A DNA stretch of 64,000 bases from Membranipora membranacea (taxonomy: Eukaryota > Bryozoa > Gymnolaemata > Cheilostomatida > Membraniporidae), in contig OU612072.1 in the NCBI GenBank assembly GCA_914767715.1, forward strand, positions 17,112,001 to 17,176,000. Reading direction: 5' to 3'. Under the pieces are notes generated by a model, which was not told the origin of the DNA, did not search any database, and saw only the letters and a program-made list of their open reading frames with translations. Position numbers and translations under genes: made by a program. Shown in pieces: positions 46,001 to 57,700 of this stretch. Positions within the stretch are counted from its first letter, which is position 1. Every line of letters starts with the position of its first letter.

Positions 46001-48967
46001 AAGTCTGAAGATGAGAGTTTTAAAATTGAAGATTGCTCTATTTTCTCTGAAGAAATTGAAGACAGCTTTGTGTGCAGGGAGCCCCATTATGGCTATGGTT
46101 GTACCTGTGCTTTAAGTTGCTCCATTCTTATCAATTAAGGGGGATCAACTCCAATGCTGGCAATTCGGATCAAACCCTTTCTCGCTAGTCCCTAGCGTGC
46201 AGAGCAGCAGATATGTTGGAGCAGTTGGACCATTGTTATGGCTGCGACTGATAGCTAATAATATATCTGCGAATTAATTTATTGTTGAGGTTGCTGTTCT
46301 ACAAATGGAGATAAAAATAAATTGTTTACCTCTGATGATGTAAAGCTAACGTGTAGACTACATTTAGAATAGTTTAGGAAGCGGAAGGAATTGTGGAGTC
46401 TAGCTCAGGTATAATGTCAAGAACGGCTCAAATAATTGCTGTAGTTTGATAGTATGATTAAAATTGAGAATTTACTGCAAAGTTACAAAATGCATACAAA
46501 GTCTATAAACAGCTGAACAAAATAACAAATGCCAGAATAAAATTTAATAGAATAATTATCATGTGTATACCTCTCCATTATCATTATAAGTCTGAGTTTG
46601 AAATTCCCATCGGTGAATGATGTTTGTTCAAATAAGAAGAACTGAAGGTACTTAGATGGGATTTTAATGGACTTAGCTAAGAATATTTACAAGAATTAAT
46701 TTTTAATTATGAGAAATTGTTTATTAATGGAAATTCCTACTGACCGATTACTCTGTGCAGAGTGTTGATGGTGTTAGATTCTTGCATATAGTTTTTTTTT
46801 TGTTGTTGTGGAGTTGAGATGAAGTGTGAAGCTGGTGTCCCTTTTTACTCTGTCCCCCAACTAATTTCCCATAACATAACATTTGGGATGAAATACCTCC
46901 AAAGAAGTACTCAAAAACCGTTAATTCTAGGTTTTGGGTCAGGTCCGGCCAATCCATTGAATAAGCAGTCTACATCCTCCACATGATTGTTGCTGTTATT
47001 GTATCGTTAGATGCTGATAGATACTAATTATTTTTTTACTTCAGGATAAGAAATGTGGACCTGGCTTTGCCTGCGTAGCTCCGTTGGTAAGTAATGAAGA
47101 ATTCCAGTTGTACTCTTTATCGCTCGATTAATGAGAATGAAACGTCACACAGTTTAAAAAAGCATGTAATCAGACTCTTTCTTAAAAACTAAATTAATTA
47201 CAAGCCATGTGTTGCATTGTATTTTTTGAATTGTAAATGTTTTGCGGCTAGAGTTACATCAAATGAGGATCACCCATGCCATCCCTTTCCAGGGCTTATA
47301 TTTAGGAAAAGTGGTAGAGGAGGCAGAAATTTATGAGGGTGTGAAGTAACATCAGGTTGGGTATTGTAAGCTCCTCCTGTGGAGTCTGGGGTTAATCCCC
47401 AGCCTCCAAAGCATTTTAATGATATAAATAGCAAATGGAAGTCCCGCTTTATAGGGAAGGCAGTGTGTCCCTACCTCCCCTAGAACTACGGGCCAGCTTT
47501 CTTATTAAAGATCAGTCATCCTTGATAACAATGTTTTTTAACAAATTCACCTGATGCATTGTGATCTTTGTTTTATGCATGGTCTTATGTGCCATTTATG
47601 ACTTGATCCGCAAATGAAAATTGATATTATAAACACATATTTTTGTTGCTGTAGGTGTAGTGCAAGTTTCAGTTTTGGAGGTTGCTGCACACACAGTTAA
47701 TGAGGTCTTTCATGGCCTCACACTTCTAGGATGCATTCTAGTTTTCTAGGATGTATCACTTTCTCAGTATGAGAATTTAGGGCACCTTGTGTCCCTCTTT
47801 AGGGGCAGCTCAATCTTCTGTTTCTTACTAAACAGCAAGTTATGTAAGTGTACTTTTGGTTGGTGTAGGGCCGACCACACTGTCTACCAGTGGATAGACT
47901 GAACAGACCATTTCACCAGAGTGATAATGTAGTACCACAGTCACAGGCCGGCAGCTCCAGCTACGCTCCTGAAAGTGCTCCGACAGGAACTAAGCTCAAG
48001 CTCAGACCAACAGAGTGGCAATTTACTCCGAGAGAAACGAGACAGATGGTAGCCATGTCCAAGTCGCATGATGCTGAGGTATGAAGCCTATCTGACAATT
48101 TTTCTTTTGAAGGGGAAAAAACTCTGAATACTGATCGAGGTTTATTTCACCTTTCTAACTTCATCGGAATGTCAATTTACCAAAAACCTGAAATTCAAAT
48201 GAAACAGCAAACAATTCGATTTTGGATGATAGACCTTGATAACTTAAGATTATCACTTTTAATGTAAGTTATGGCTGGTTCACATTGTCCCAGTTGACAC
48301 TGGGATGCCATCCCAGATGCTTATCCCAGATGGTCACAGTCTTATGTTCACATTATAAAATTCATCCCAGACTAGCAGTTAGGTTTTTGTCTGGGATAGT
48401 GCTGGGATGATGTTCACAATGTTTAGGATCGTCCCAGATAGTCCCAGATCGACCCAGATCGACCCAGATGATCTCAGATCATCCAAATGTCTGGTTCACA
48501 TAGCACCCAGATGCAAAATGAGTCTGGGACCATCTGGGACAGCATCGGGAAAGTTTGTCGCTTACGAACTTTCCAGATACTGTCCCAGACGGACCCAGAC
48601 AGTCTGGGATTGTGTCATTTTCATGCTCACATTGACTGTGATGGCTATCTGGGATGGTCGCCTGGGACAATGTGCACCAGACATTAATGTATTTTCATAG
48701 TAATTCTCACTTTATGTGAAAAGCTGATTTTACAATGAGTAGCTGTCTGAGCACTTAGGCTATAAAACCCCTGATGTCATTGCTATACTGATGAATATCT
48801 TTCCTTCTTAATTACATATAACACAGGTAGAAGTATACTCTTCATATCAGTACACCAGGGCCACTACACCGAGTACAAGAAGTAACCAATTCAGAGCTAC
48901 CGGAACAACTTCATCGGCAAGCAGTGTGCGTCTCAACAGATGGGACTACCTGGGACGCTTTAGCTAG
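43023..48967 (+). CDS. Secreted protein with follistatin-N/EGF-like cysteine motif; ATG alone on first exon
   Basis: Six exons: ATG only at 43023-43025 (then gtgagt), 44182-44369, 45413-45536, 47045-47086, 47869-48078, 48827-48967; phases match throughout (235 residues). The joined N-terminus, M plus LSSVLFAAVAVLPLICVLC, is a good signal peptide. Then come an aromatic-rich part (PPYWYTAYQQGDTRSY), a basic TRQSRRRSQ followed by an Asp run (DDDDADD), and the cysteine motif KCMDKKCGPGFACVAPLGRP with HC just after (C-x3-C-x5-C-x7-C), resembling half of a FOLN/EGF-like module across three exons. The rest is Ser/Thr/Arg-rich and ends WDYLGRFS. I know no named homologue. Secreted matrix or signalling role is inference. 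A poly-A signal AATAAA is at 49205-49210. Intron 1 ends in a dispersed repeat. Confidence 0.8.
43640..44160. repeat. Dispersed repeat in intron 1 of the FOLN-like gene
   Basis: Second copy of the 16.0-17.1 kb repeat: GAATAGCATCATTCGCTTTC, CCGCTCTTAGGAGTCGC, AAATCAGTGGTAGGGATTTT, CATCTATTTATCGATGTCTA and CTAGTAGGGACAGCCAACCA. It ends about 20 bases before the exon 2 acceptor. Confidence 0.68.
47665..47825 (-). repeat. Dispersed fragment of the 39.6-kb repeat
   Basis: TAGGATGTATCACTTTCTCA and TCCCTCTTTAGGGGCAGCTC are the complement of 39640-39780. It sits in intron 4 of the FOLN-like gene, just before exon 5. Confidence 0.68.
48273..48682. mobile_element. 410-bp TIR element built of CCCAGAT sub-repeats
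   Basis: Ends GGCTGGTTCACATTGTCCCA and TGGGACAATGTGCACCAGAC are inverted repeats. The interior is packed with CCCAGAT/ATCTGGG in both orientations and a GGAAAGTTTGT ... ACGAACTTTCC hairpin (48549-48575). It lies in intron 5 of the FOLN-like gene. Confidence 0.78.
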
Positions 48968-50226
48968 AAATAATATCTGCATAAGACTACAATATGTTTC
49001 TTTTTCAGAAATTATTTGCTAAAAAAATTAGTCACTAAATTGTATTAAGGTTCTATTTAATAACAATTTACTTGGGCAGTCTCATGGGCTCTAGTTGGTC
49101 TTTAACTGATTCAATGTGCCATTTTTAAAACCATACGCTGTATATATTATGTCTGGTATTTCTATACAAATTGGTGGCCTCACATCATTACATTATAATA
49201 TTATAATAAAATCTAATATATTGGAAAGCTATAGATTTATGTTACATACAGTAAAAATAATATGCTGCCCGTTGTTGTTGACCTTGCTGTGCTGTGTGAG
49301 AAGAGGTTTCTAGTAGCAACCAAACTTTATCTCACATCTATAAATTATGTCCTGAATGCAAACAAAGCCATGTTTACATGTGACCTCATGACTATTAGTG
49401 TAGCACATTTACCTTCTCTCAATAACTACTCTTTTTGCTTGTTTTTTGATTGGATTGAATATCTTCGAGTCAAATGATAACTTTTGCCTAGTTCATCAGC
49501 TCACAGTCAATCCTTCCACAGTGGTAAGTCAAATGGGTAACCAGAGATTTTAGTGGACCATATTTACTGCTGATTGATTCTTGCTTCCCTTCCTAAGACT
49601 TATATCATTCCTGGCATTGCATGCGCAATCAGAGTATTTACTTACTGCCCCGTCTTGGAAGCTTCTGAAGTCCATGCATACCAATCCTTTTTTTGTCTAA
49701 TATGGAAACGATGCAGATAGATAACTGAAGATTTTGGCCCTGGAACCAATGAGTATAAGCTTTTACCCTTTGTGTGAACACTGGCCCTCGGGCTGTAGAC
49801 AAATAAATTCAGTGAAGAATGCAACTATGTTTCTGACTGCAACGTTCTGGGTCTGGCAATTCGAACCCACAAGTCCGAAAGGATGTCAGTGAACAAGATC
49901 ACATCTCTTGGTCTGAACACTGACAGAGGTTGCAACCTCTGCGGATCCTCAATGAGTTTTTATATAAACATTTATCCTCTGAAGATCGGCTGAGGCTTAT
50001 ATGTTAGTAATGCGATGTCATGCAAACCGCTCTGCACTCTGAGGTTGCGACAGCTGATCAAACCTCTGGGGATCAGCTGAGGCTGCTGTCAGCATAGATG
50101 TTAACAATGGTGACATTGGGTAAACCTCTGAGGTTACAACCACATCGTGGGTTTTGACCATTATTAAGAGCTGCAGAAGTCATGTAACCTCTTTACTTTC
50201 ACTCAGTGGGTATCGGTTGAGCGGTA
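48968..50226. other. Intergenic between two plus-strand genes
   Basis: Carries the 3' UTR and AATAAA (49205) of the FOLN-like gene, then the upstream region of the next gene. 49925-50190 has repeated CCTCTGAGGTTGC/AACCTCTG motifs, including the palindrome AGGTTGCAACCT near 49927. No further exon is seen. Confidence 0.5.
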
Positions 50227-52319
50227 ATGTCAGCTGAGCTGTTGGCGATTTACGGAGGAGTTTTTATTTTACTTGTTGGTCTTCTTTTCTTCTGTGCAAC
50301 GGGAGAAGATGATACAGAGGGATACAATCAGAGATCAAGGAGGGACAGTAGATATAGTGAGTATGCATGACAAGTAGCCATATTTGGTAACACCAGATAT
50401 TTGAGCTAGTTGGATGGATGGGTTTATTACTATCATAGACAAAAATTTGTCACGAAATACGTTGTTAATACTGACAAGAAAGAAAAACATGGAAAAATCA
50501 GATCTCTGTTGTATAAAAAGTTTTTTAGAATAGTATATTATTAAGTGTATGTATGAGATGTCTTAAAAAGCTGTCTCTACCCCATGTACCCCAATATTTA
50601 ACGGTGCGGTAGCGACCTGGGGGGCATTTAGTTAGAAAGTCATTGATAAAGTGCTCTTCATCGTGTATGTACCGTAGTCCAAGTGTCTTGATCTGGTTGG
50701 CCTATGATACCAGTTGACCCTACTCCCACTTCATTTTTGCATCTAAGAGCTTAGCCCAATGTTTTGCTTGTATTTACTGCACCAGGTTGGACACAAGATA
50801 CTATAGTCATTTGCATGTCCCACTGTCATGAGGTCCGGTATTCAACCAATTATAACCAATTGCTGTAGTTTGAAACTTTTCAAACGCAACTATACTCTTC
50901 AAACTGGTCCAGGTTGCCCCGGGCCCAGACAGGCCCCACAATGTGCGATAATCGACCAGATATGGAGACTAGCCAATTTGTCATGTATGATAGTGAGGCT
51001 GCATTTAATCAAAATTACTGCTTTACAATCAGACTTATAAAAATAATCTCCTCCAAATTTTGGAATTGTGTCGTCTCAAAACATGAGGATATAACTCCAA
51101 GTAAGAATATGCAGATTTTCAAATGTCACTATTGGCCACTATTACATAAATATTATAAACTTGATATACCATCTACTGTACTGAGTGCATGTGTTGTAAA
51201 CATCGATCTTTACTTATCTAACGGTTTTTGATGTTACAGAGCATGATAACAGCAGAGTTCTGCAAGGTTAGTAGCTTTTCTTTTCAGATTGTTCTCATCT
51301 CTTTTTCAATGTGGTTAGTGCAGAGATGCAAGAGGACTAACCTGAACGCAGGACCTGAACTCAGGAATCTCGAATCTCGACAAGGCCCAAATTCAAAGAC
51401 AAAAACAACTTACAATTATCTGACTGCCCATTTTAGTTACAATTATAATTTATTCATTAATCATTGGAGAGCTGTAGGTATAAACTCCTAAATGCGTAAG
51501 GTATATATATATATATATATATAATATGATACATTTGCTGATAGAAATAATTATGAAAACCATTTTTCATCCTGGTACTTTATGATACTGTATTGTAGAT
51601 TCTGAGATGGCATCTAGAGTTACAGCAAGGCAAGAACAACAACACCATCAACACCAACAGCGGCACCAACACCACCAACACATACAGCGGCAACTACACC
51701 AACAGCGGGAACAACGGCCTCAAAGCACAGAGCTGAGAAGAGACTTGATGTATGCTGATCCAAAACCAAAAAAATGTTAGTGAAATTAATACTATAATAC
51801 ATCGGTGGCTTGCAATATTTAAGTATATTGTTCAAAGTAAAGATTTCTTGCACTCAATTGCAAGAGTGAGAAAATGTGCACAGCAAATGATTTGACACTA
51901 CTGCCATGCTTCTGTGCATAAAAATTATGAAAATTCGATTGTTCTGGTTAAATTCTATATCATCAGAGTAGAGTTTAGTATAAATAATAGATATTATAGT
52001 TAGGGTCGAGTCTGAGTTGGCAACCTGGACAAATGAAGAATAGAAGATTCTTGATGTTATAATAAAAAGGATCAAATCTGGCCATACGCTTGTTTGCTTC
52101 TCATTCCCCAACGAATTGTTAGGCTTCATAAAAATAGCCACTTGTAGATTATCTGGATAAACATCTGGCTTTATACAAGAAATTTTAAGTTAGGAGGAGA
52201 AATCTCTGCTTAATATTTTAAAAAGCTCCTCTTCACAATTTTCATTATCCAAAACAATTTATCAGTTCCATGAATTGGCACTATTGGCCAATTTACTGAC
52301 CCTGTATTTATTAATCGTA

Positions 52320-52354
<35 letters not shown>

Positions 52355-53810
52355 TATATTGGTGTGTCATCTCTTGGTTACTTGTAGTAGTCTCACCAAC
52401 GAAACTCAAACCTGACGTCAAAAAGATAGAAGTAGCTTCGATATATTCATTAGCACCACCTGTTCCTCCTCATCCCTTATCCAGACCGGTAAGCTGCTGG
52501 ATTTGTTGTTTGTTCTCTGATTGTCAACAGAATTAATCACTGCCTTTATGATCCATAAAGACTACACAAAGACCAATGCATGTTATAGTCAGGCAGTTAC
52601 TAGTGATAAAGTTTTGTCAGATTTGCATGGTAAAAAAATTCAATGGAAGTACAATACAAGAAACAAGCACCGGAAGACTGTGACACCATAATGCAAAGAA
52701 TAGGAGATACCTTCCCTTATAGGAGGCACTTTTTCCATCATCAATAATTTATGCCAAGAAGAAGAGCATTGAATATTTTTACCATGAAAATCTGACATAT
52801 TTTTATGATAAGTAACTGCCTGACTATAACATTCATTGGTCTTTGGGTAGTCTTTAAAACACTTGTGGCTATAGATTTATTTTTCAATCGGGAATATTAC
52901 TGCCTTTCAATTCAAGAGCTAGGCAAGCCAGTGCATGAGCTAGTCATGCTAAGACTTTCATGCAGTATACATACCCAGAAAAAGATCTGAACCACCCTTT
53001 TTTGTTGTCAATTGGAGTGAGTTTCTGATCACCCTTGTAAGTTGTCAACTAGACGTCAACTAGAATTTCTGTTCAGGGTGGAGGACTTGCAACAAAGAAG
53101 ATTTTGGTAAAAAAAGCAATCAATAAGGGACCGGGTTCTTCGGGTCTACTAGCAGAGGTGAGTGAAGTACTGACAAAATCTTAGTAGACGAGGGAATCTT
53201 GGGGATATTCAGGCACTGAATTCTGGTTCAGACATTCTTGATGAGTACTATTGTTCAAACAATCCATGAGTTAGGAACCCAGTGTGCGGATTAGTCTCTT
53301 TTTCCCCAATGGTTATTGCATTCAGATTAAACTATTCGTTATTGCTCTAATTCAGCTTGTTGATGAAATAATGACTTATGTTTATCAGTCAGTATAAGAG
53401 AATATCAATGAGTATCCCACATTACCCTTCTCTGATCGTTGTTTAAAACATTCCCACAATTCCCATCATAGCCCTAAGTTCCGAGAAAGATCATGAAATT
53501 TTTTGTATTTTTTGTATTAACGTGTTCGCATTTTGAGTTGAAGACGTTGGTCAGAATAAGGCAACAAAGCTCTTTTCAAACAATACTACATATTTTGCAG
53601 CAACAGTCAGGTGTAAAAGAGGAGGATGGTACATCGTCTGATTATGAGTATGAGAAGTTTAGACAAAGTAAATCTGTAGGATATCACGGAAAACCCCCCA
53701 AAAAGAAACATCACTCTAAGAATAATAAAGTATCGCCTCTTAGGCATCAGGGAAGTATGGGCTATAGAGGTTCTTCTAAAAGGCAGACGACCTTGACCTT
53801 GAGTCGGTGA
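50227..53810 (+). CDS. Single-pass membrane protein with His/Gln-rich region
   Basis: Six exons: 50227-50356, 51240-51266 (27-nt microexon), 51599-51775, 52388-52488 (or from 52391), 53077-53157, 53601-53810; phases 1,1,1,0,0 agree, giving 241 residues. The N-terminus MSAELLAIYGG leads straight into a hydrophobic helix (VFILLVGLLFFCATG), then an acidic/basic segment (EDDTEGYNQRSRRDSRY). Exon 3 is a His/Gln/Arg tract (QQHHQHQQRHQHHQHIQRQ). Exon 4 has a proline run (LAPPVPPHPLSRP). Exon 6 is Lys/Ser/Tyr-rich (DYEYEKFRQSKS, KPPKKKHHSKNN) and ends TLTLSR. I do not recognise a family; the long polar part is probably cytosolic and disordered. Poly-A signal AATAAA at 53974-53979. Convergent with the gene to its right. 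Confidence 0.76.
51502..51526 (+). repeat. TA microsatellite
   Basis: (TA)n run in an intron. Confidence 0.85.
52323..52360 (+). repeat. TATG microsatellite
   Basis: (TATG)n run just upstream of the exon 4 acceptor of the His/Gln-rich gene. Confidence 0.9.
52557..52855. mobile_element. 299-bp MITE with about 90-bp TIRs
   Basis: The left arm (AAAGACTACACAAAGACCAA, GTTATAGTCAGGCAGTTACT, CAGATTTGCATGGTAAAAAA) recurs inverted up to 52855. The sequence matches the outer arms of the 4477-6105 foldback, so it looks like an internally deleted derivative. It is in intron 4 of the His/Gln-rich gene. Confidence 0.85.
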
Positions 53811-53830
53811 CCTTGAGTCGGTGACCTTGA
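53785..53830 (+). repeat. 14-bp tandem repeat overlapping a stop codon
   Basis: CCTTGAGTCGGTGA repeats exactly and then partially, preceded by CCTTGA. The first copy contains the TGA that ends the His/Gln-rich protein at 53808-53810. Confidence 0.88.
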
Positions 53831-53973
53831 GTATGATCTACTGCCAAAGCTTGCTCTCCTAGTAACCATAAGACTGTTTGAGGATATTTTATATTAGTGT
53901 GATTATTTATAATTCCAGCTAGCTACTAACAAAATTACAGAAAATCAATATACTGTAATACTATGTATTTGAT

Positions 53974-53979
53974 AATAAA
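53974..53979 (+). terminator. Poly-A signal of the His/Gln-rich gene
   Basis: AATAAA 164 bases after the stop codon, in an A/T-rich context between convergent genes. Confidence 0.55.
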
Positions 53980-54704
53980 TAATAATAAAACAACGATGGG
54001 TATTTATATGATTCATGTTCAGCTATGTCTACACATAATTTTTGGCATTATCCAAGCGACCAGTTAGAACTTAACACGGATATCTCATAACAGAAAACCA
54101 TAATGTTACAACAATTAAAATCATTATTTAGTTTGATTTATAATAACACATCAGCACAGCTATATATATATATATATTCTAATATATACATGTAGAATGT
54201 AGAACGATACAATACTGCCAACTCCGCACCAATAATAATAGAAGCATTGTAACTTACAGACGCACCAAAGACCTTAAAATCATCACTTAAATTAGTATAA
54301 AATAACAAAACTAACATTGATTCTACTAATTTAACATAGGACTAACAGACATAAAATATCTCCTATCATTGTCATATAAATTAAATAGATTGGTCAGCTT
54401 TATATCAGCAAGGATACACTTTGCTTCCTTGACAAAAAGCTCAAAATGAATTCAATCTTTACTGTGAATAAGCAGATGATCCAAACAAAACGGAATCCAA
54501 AGTAATTAAAATCAAAAGCAGCAATGCAAAATCTATTTGCATGTAATAAGCCAATTATACGAGACACATCGAAATAATAAAAAACACTCAGGACTAGTAA
54601 GATCAATGAGGTCGGGCAGTTACTGTAGTGTTTTAGACTGTGGTGAGGAAATGAATCTGGAGTTGTCTCCTAGTTTAGAAGTTATCTTCTTTCATTTTCC
54701 ATGA

Positions 54705-57700
54705 TCACACAGTTGAGCTGACATCTTGAAGAGAACCAGTTCTAGCCAGCTGGATAACCTGTCAAACAAATATCAGATGAAATGTTGAGGAAATCTTGGA
54801 AGGGGATCTCTAACAGTGAAAATCTGAGTTATCAAGGCAATGACAGGCAGTTGAAAACATAATATATGTTAGCAAACATCTTCAGCGCACAAGCTGGCCG
54901 CAAGGAAACTAAGAAACTTGTATTAGCAGGGTAGACAATTATACATTAGTGTTAGCAGAGGAAACAAGTCTACACTAGTGTTAGCAGAGAAGGGTTAACA
55001 GAAAAGACAAGTATTGTAGATTGGATCTTACAATAAAGAAAGTTGGTTAGGGCACGAGAGCTCAAGGACCTGATTTTGCTTACTTGATTGTAGAAACCTA
55101 CACCAGAGCTAGGATACTACGATTTTGATGACGCAAAAGTTAGCAGGGGAACGGATTCTACCGCATGTGTAGTTAGTTATTGAGAGATTCTAGATTCTTC
55201 TGATAATCCCAGATCATACTGCGTCATATGTGTCATGTGTTAAAAATCAAGGAAATTATTCTACACTATCTAGAGAAAGTAGGTTATGGTAGGATTCTAC
55301 ACTATAGCAGGTGGGGAGGAAGATAATTCTACCCTAGGGTTATCAGGGGAGATAATTCTACGCTGACTCACTCTTTGCTGTGAGAGCCTGCGAGACAATG
55401 AACGCTCACATCTCCCACAGAGACCAGCTTTATTAGTGCTGCTGTCATTAAATGATGTCTCTATAGGCTGACAGTGGTTAAAAATACTATATATAATTAT
55501 ATATTTATATATATATTATATTAATATATTTTACCAAGCAGTTATGGGATATACATGCAAAACATGAGGTTATAAGGCAACATGCAGTAAGTGTTGATAT
55601 AAATGTTATATTGCGGGTTTACTGCAAACATGCACTTCAAGATTTGCAGCAGGACAGGATGCTGATGCTGCAGTGGTAATATTATACGCTTACATAAGCC
55701 AAACATGCAGCGCCAGTGATAGTAAACAATTTACAACAGTGCAGCAGCATTGTGCCAATGTGCTGGATCTGATTGGCTGGTTGGAGTGTGAGAGCCAATG
55801 CCAGGTCGGATGGTACTTTCTTGAAAGTACCTAATGAAATGGTGAATGTAAAAATATTCAGTTTCACGTTCACTTTATCTCATTAGGGCTTTCATTAGAC
55901 TGGCATTGGTTCTCTTTCCCATTTAACATTTGATCAGACAGAGCCAACATATTGGCTAAGCAGCAACAACTCCGTAAAACAACCGCAGAAATAGTTTGCT
56001 TCATTTCCACATCAACAAATACATGAAACATGAATTTCAACTTGTTTACAAGTTTAATGGGAATTCCTACCTGCTCAGAAGTCAAGTTGCTGTTGCTAGC
56101 TCCAGCATTAGAAACCTGAGAAAGAAAAAAATGGCAGGTGTCATAATAAAAACAATAAAATGGTAATTATGGCATTCCTGTTTGGATTTTGTGTCTGCTG
56201 GCGTATCAACCAGCTGAGGAATCCGAGATTGATGAGAATGATTTAGCTTTTCATGTTCAATCAATGACAGCAAAGTTTGTCCTCTATTCATTTCCTGCTG
56301 AGAAAATAATTCCTACTGGTGGTGGAGTACCCAGAATTTTTTACTACATAATAATTAAACTTTATGGTTTTTAATAACATATTTTGGGACAAATATGACT
56401 TGTTGAAGGACAAAACGAGCAAGAGTTCTCAGCAAAGTGATAGCAAGAACTGGGCATAAAAAACCTAGTTATTCATATAAAAAAACCAAGAGAGTGAATA
56501 AATAAACAGAGAATAAAGCTAGATGAAGTACATGATGATAATAAACGCACAGAACCCAACCGGACAGAGAGGGAATTTCTATATTGTCTCTGTGAACATA
56601 ACTATAAACCATCACCGTGCATGTGAAATGAAATTTAAAACATATTTTTTGCTAATCAATTGCAACGTGTATGATTAAATCCTCTGTGAACCAAACAATA
56701 GAGAGAGGCTGAAATTTAAATAATGATTGAGAGTACAAACTGCAAAGTATTCTACAGAGAATTCCTACAGCATGAACAGTGGGTTAAAAATCGAGTATTT
56801 TCATGAGTTTCAGATTGGGCCTTAGTAAACTTTTGTAAGCGAATAAGGCAACAGAATTAATTTTTGCTCGTATAAAAAGGCGCAAATCTAGCAGTGCTTC
56901 CTCAATGCACCCAACAGTGCAGCAAGAGCTGAGGTGATGACTGATGGCCACCAGAAAAAAAGATCATGGTAGAGACTAAGCATTGAAAGTAAGCTGCGTA
57001 TGGTCAATAAAATGATCCTAAAAATCATGTCCTGCATTACACCATAAGCGAAAAAAAGTTTGGGCTGGTTGCTCGAACCAGGTGCGATGATGGGACTAGT
57101 TTAGAGTGAGACACATTGACTGTTAGACTAAGAGCTGACATAGTACTGCAGGTGTCAGGTGTAGACCTGGGCGGAGCTTATACCTCATCATCCTCATTAG
57201 ATGAGGCTATAACATTGAGCTCTTCTACTAAATCATCCAGTGATTCCCATGAGCCCAGTAAGGCTCTAGCTGAAGACTTCAGTGGTGTGGAGGCCTAAAG
57301 TGCAGCAGTTATAATTTGAGTTTCTTCTAATTAAGTTATTGCGCTTAACATTAATCTTAAGTGTGTTAGGTAGACTAGGTGATGAGAGCATTGTAACGGG
57401 TTGAATGGATGGTGCTAGACTATCAAACCATCTCTAAGCACCACAAACCTGCATCGTCCCTCCCCAACCCCTATTATAAGTTAATAAGTCACATACATTG
57501 TGCTAGTTTAAAATGAGCTTGTATACATCTTATACATTATACATTTATATCTGATTGAGGTGGATGTTTATTCTCGAGATTTCTCTTAACATTCAAGTGG
57601 TAATGAGGAGAGGTTGTTAGTTGGTGATGTTCTATCCAACAATGGCTAGCCATTGCAGTGATTTTAGCAACTTATCCTTGCCATTTCTGTATAATAACAA

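Noticed and set aside
48407-48700. 97-residue plus frame and its antisense frame
   Set aside because: Produced by the CCCAGAT-repeat TIR element in an intron.
57116-57298. Plus-strand Ser-rich frame ending in TAA
   Set aside because: The antisense reading fits the RRBP1-like gene in phase with splice sites at both ends; no neighbouring plus-strand exon was found.
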